Positions 62,991 through 64,000 of a DNA stretch of 64,000 bases are shown in pieces; position 1 is the first letter of the stretch; each line of letters opens with the position of its first letter. Origin of the DNA: GCA-2746365 sp963711255. GTDB lineage: Bacteria; Pseudomonadota; Gammaproteobacteria; SZUA-229. Under the pieces are notes generated by a model that saw only the letters and a list, made by a program, of their open reading frames with translations, had not been told where the DNA came from and made no database searches. A program made the translations under genes and the position numbers. The DNA lies in assembly GCA_963711255.1 (NCBI GenBank), contig CAVQDO010000032.1, forward strand, positions 10,668 through 74,667, written 5' to 3'.

Positions 62991-64000
62991 TCATCTTGTA
63001 ACTGCTGCGCGCCTCAAATATACAATCAAAAGCAAGATAGATATTAAGTAGTAAAAATTAAATGAGCTTCCACTATTTTCATTTTCAATATTATCTAACA
63101 AAATATGTGCACCCTGAAAACTTATCTTTTGATTTACAGCAAGATCATTATCCCCTCTTAATCCATCAACTAACAACAACTTTACAATACTTCGTTGAAT
63201 CGTTTCACCAGAGGAAGATGTTAAGGTTACATCACCAAATATTTGAGCACCTGTTATCCCATCAAACAAAAACTCATACCAATGTGGATTGCTATTATCA
63301 GGTGTCATACCATAAATATAAAAACTTTTCGGTGTTACACCTGAAGGAAAAATTAAACCAACCTCTATAACTTGAAAACCAGATGTAATAGGCAAGTTTT
63401 CCAGTTCAAACTGATACCCACCATTTAAATTCACATTCAACGGTGGATCAACCAACTCAGAATTATCCATAGGGCTAAAATTCTTGAAATTGTAGTCTTC
63501 GGTCACAACAAATGTTACATAACCAGAGCCGTCAATATCTATCGAAGCTACGTGACCTTGCAAACTATCCTGTATGCCATCATTATTTCCATCACCATTA
63601 TTGGGTGATGTATCTTCAATTGAAGCTAATACACCATCACCATCCAGAGACCCTAACCCCGTTATTGGAATCAACAGTACTGAGCGATCAGGATCATCAG
63701 ATTCGATCCTCAACTCGATTGATTTTACGCCATCAGACAAAGGTTTAAATATTATAAACATTTCACATATATCGATTAACGTTAATGGACTTGCGCCTGT
63801 GCATTCATCCACGAGCTCATAGTGTGCTGTATCAGAACCAACCAATGTAATTGAATCAATATTAAGATTTATATTCCCATCATTTAACATGCTAATACTA
63901 ATTATCTCCCCAACATCACCATTAGCTGGATCAAATAAACTTACCTCACCAAAATCGAAATCAAGGGCACTAACACGAATGTTAGGCTCAATAGAAACCA
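62991..64000 (-). CDS. C-terminal part of a surface protein with Ig-like and choice-of-anchor domains (cut by window edge)
   Basis: The minus-strand frame stays open from the window edge (64000) to the stop at 62991, about 336 residues; a Met at 63890 is internal. The first part (ALDFDFGEV, then DSITLVGSDTAHYEL, FKPLSDGVKS, SVLLIPITGLG) is an Ig-like choice-of-anchor D type domain. A linker with DGDGV, NGDGNNDGIQDS follows, then a domain like choice-of-anchor U (VTFVVTEDYNFKNFSP, FPSGVTPKSFYIYGMTP, WYEFLFDG, RSIVKLLLVDGLRGDND). The end is a hydrophobic helix with Arg-Arg (SSFNFYYLISILLLIVYLRR), the layout of a CTERM-like sorting signal. Base composition is more AT-rich than the rest of the window. 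Confidence 0.8.
   Translation of the reverse strand, partial: VSIEPNIRVSALDFDFGEVSLFDPANGDVGEIISISMLNDGNINLNIDSITLVGSDTAHYELVDECTGASPLTLIDICEMFIIFKPLSDGVKSIELRIESDDPDRSVLLIPITGLGSLDGDGVLASIEDTSPNNGDGNNDGIQDSLQGHVASIDIDGSGYVTFVVTEDYNFKNFSPMDNSELVDPPLNVNLNGGYQFELENLPITSGFQVIEVGLIFPSGVTPKSFYIYGMTPDNSNPHWYEFLFDGITGAQIFGDVTLTSSSGETIQRSIVKLLLVDGLRGDNDLAVNQKISFQGAHILLDNIENENSGSSFNFYYLISILLLIVYLRRAAVTR

Overview
The window comes from a gammaproteobacterium with moderate GC. The evidence is the LPS-type outer membrane gene set (kdsA, lpxA, lpxD, fabZ, bamA, skp), gammaproteobacterial gene orders (pyrG-kdsA-eno; map/glnD divergent from rpsB-tsf-pyrH-frr; dxr/cdsA/rseP/bamA/skp/lpxD/fabZ/lpxA), and ZapE, YggX, GlnD and OmpW homologues. 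I cannot name a genus from the sequence. DsrE-like and TusA-like sequence and DUF4202 would fit a sulfur-metabolising lineage, but that is only a hint.

Layout. 1-3.1 kb: eno (cut by the window edge), kdsA and pyrG on the minus strand. 3.4-14.2 kb: housekeeping and small genes (zapE, a YlqF/RbgA GTPase, a maeB-type malic enzyme with a PTA domain, a DUF1456 protein, an SLC13 carrier, a DUF4202 protein, a HIG1-like small membrane protein, an HDOD protein, a glycerophosphodiester phosphodiesterase, a YeeN-type YebC protein). 14.5-21.8 kb: a signalling block of two paralogous hybrid histidine kinases, a secreted alpha/beta hydrolase and a REC-EAL response regulator. Immediately upstream of the second kinase lies what looks like the remnant of a TusA-DsrE2 fusion gene. 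22.6-23.1 kb: a cold-shock gene with a long leader and a clean terminator. 23.1-30.4 kb: an S4 RNA-binding protein, an Atm1-type ABC exporter, an RND efflux adaptor/pump pair and OmpW, whose upstream region carries an FNR-like palindrome and a second perfect palindrome. 30.7-35.1 kb: an IscA-like protein, an ATP-grasp enzyme and a tight minus-strand operon of a DsrE-like protein, a formyltransferase, an AmrS-type radical SAM enzyme and YggX. 35.5-39.9 kb: a frameshifted PreP-type M16 protease, tpm and two small genes. 39.9-40.65 kb: a transposase-free element made of long nested inverted repeats. 40.7-53.7 kb: the envelope/translation supercluster, minus strand, from rpsB to lpxA. 54.1-62.5 kb: map-glnD-dapE, a four-helix membrane protein with a potassium channel, tRNA-Arg(CCT), ppiB and an lpxH broken by three frameshifts. 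62.5-64 kb: AT-rich sequence with a small Arg-rich ORF and the C-terminal end of a surface protein with Ig-like and choice-of-anchor-type domains.

How the genes work together. KdsA, LpxA, LpxD, FabZ and LpxH supply Kdo and lipid A; Skp and BamA assemble outer-membrane proteins; RseP, CdsA, UppS and Dxr cover envelope stress, phospholipid, undecaprenyl and isoprenoid synthesis; RpsB, Tsf, PyrH and Frr link translation to growth. The points most worth a second look are the DsrE-formyltransferase-AmrS-YggX operon, the TusA-DsrE2 remnant, the inverted-repeat element exactly where lpxB normally follows lpxA, and four separate +1 frameshifts in two conserved genes.
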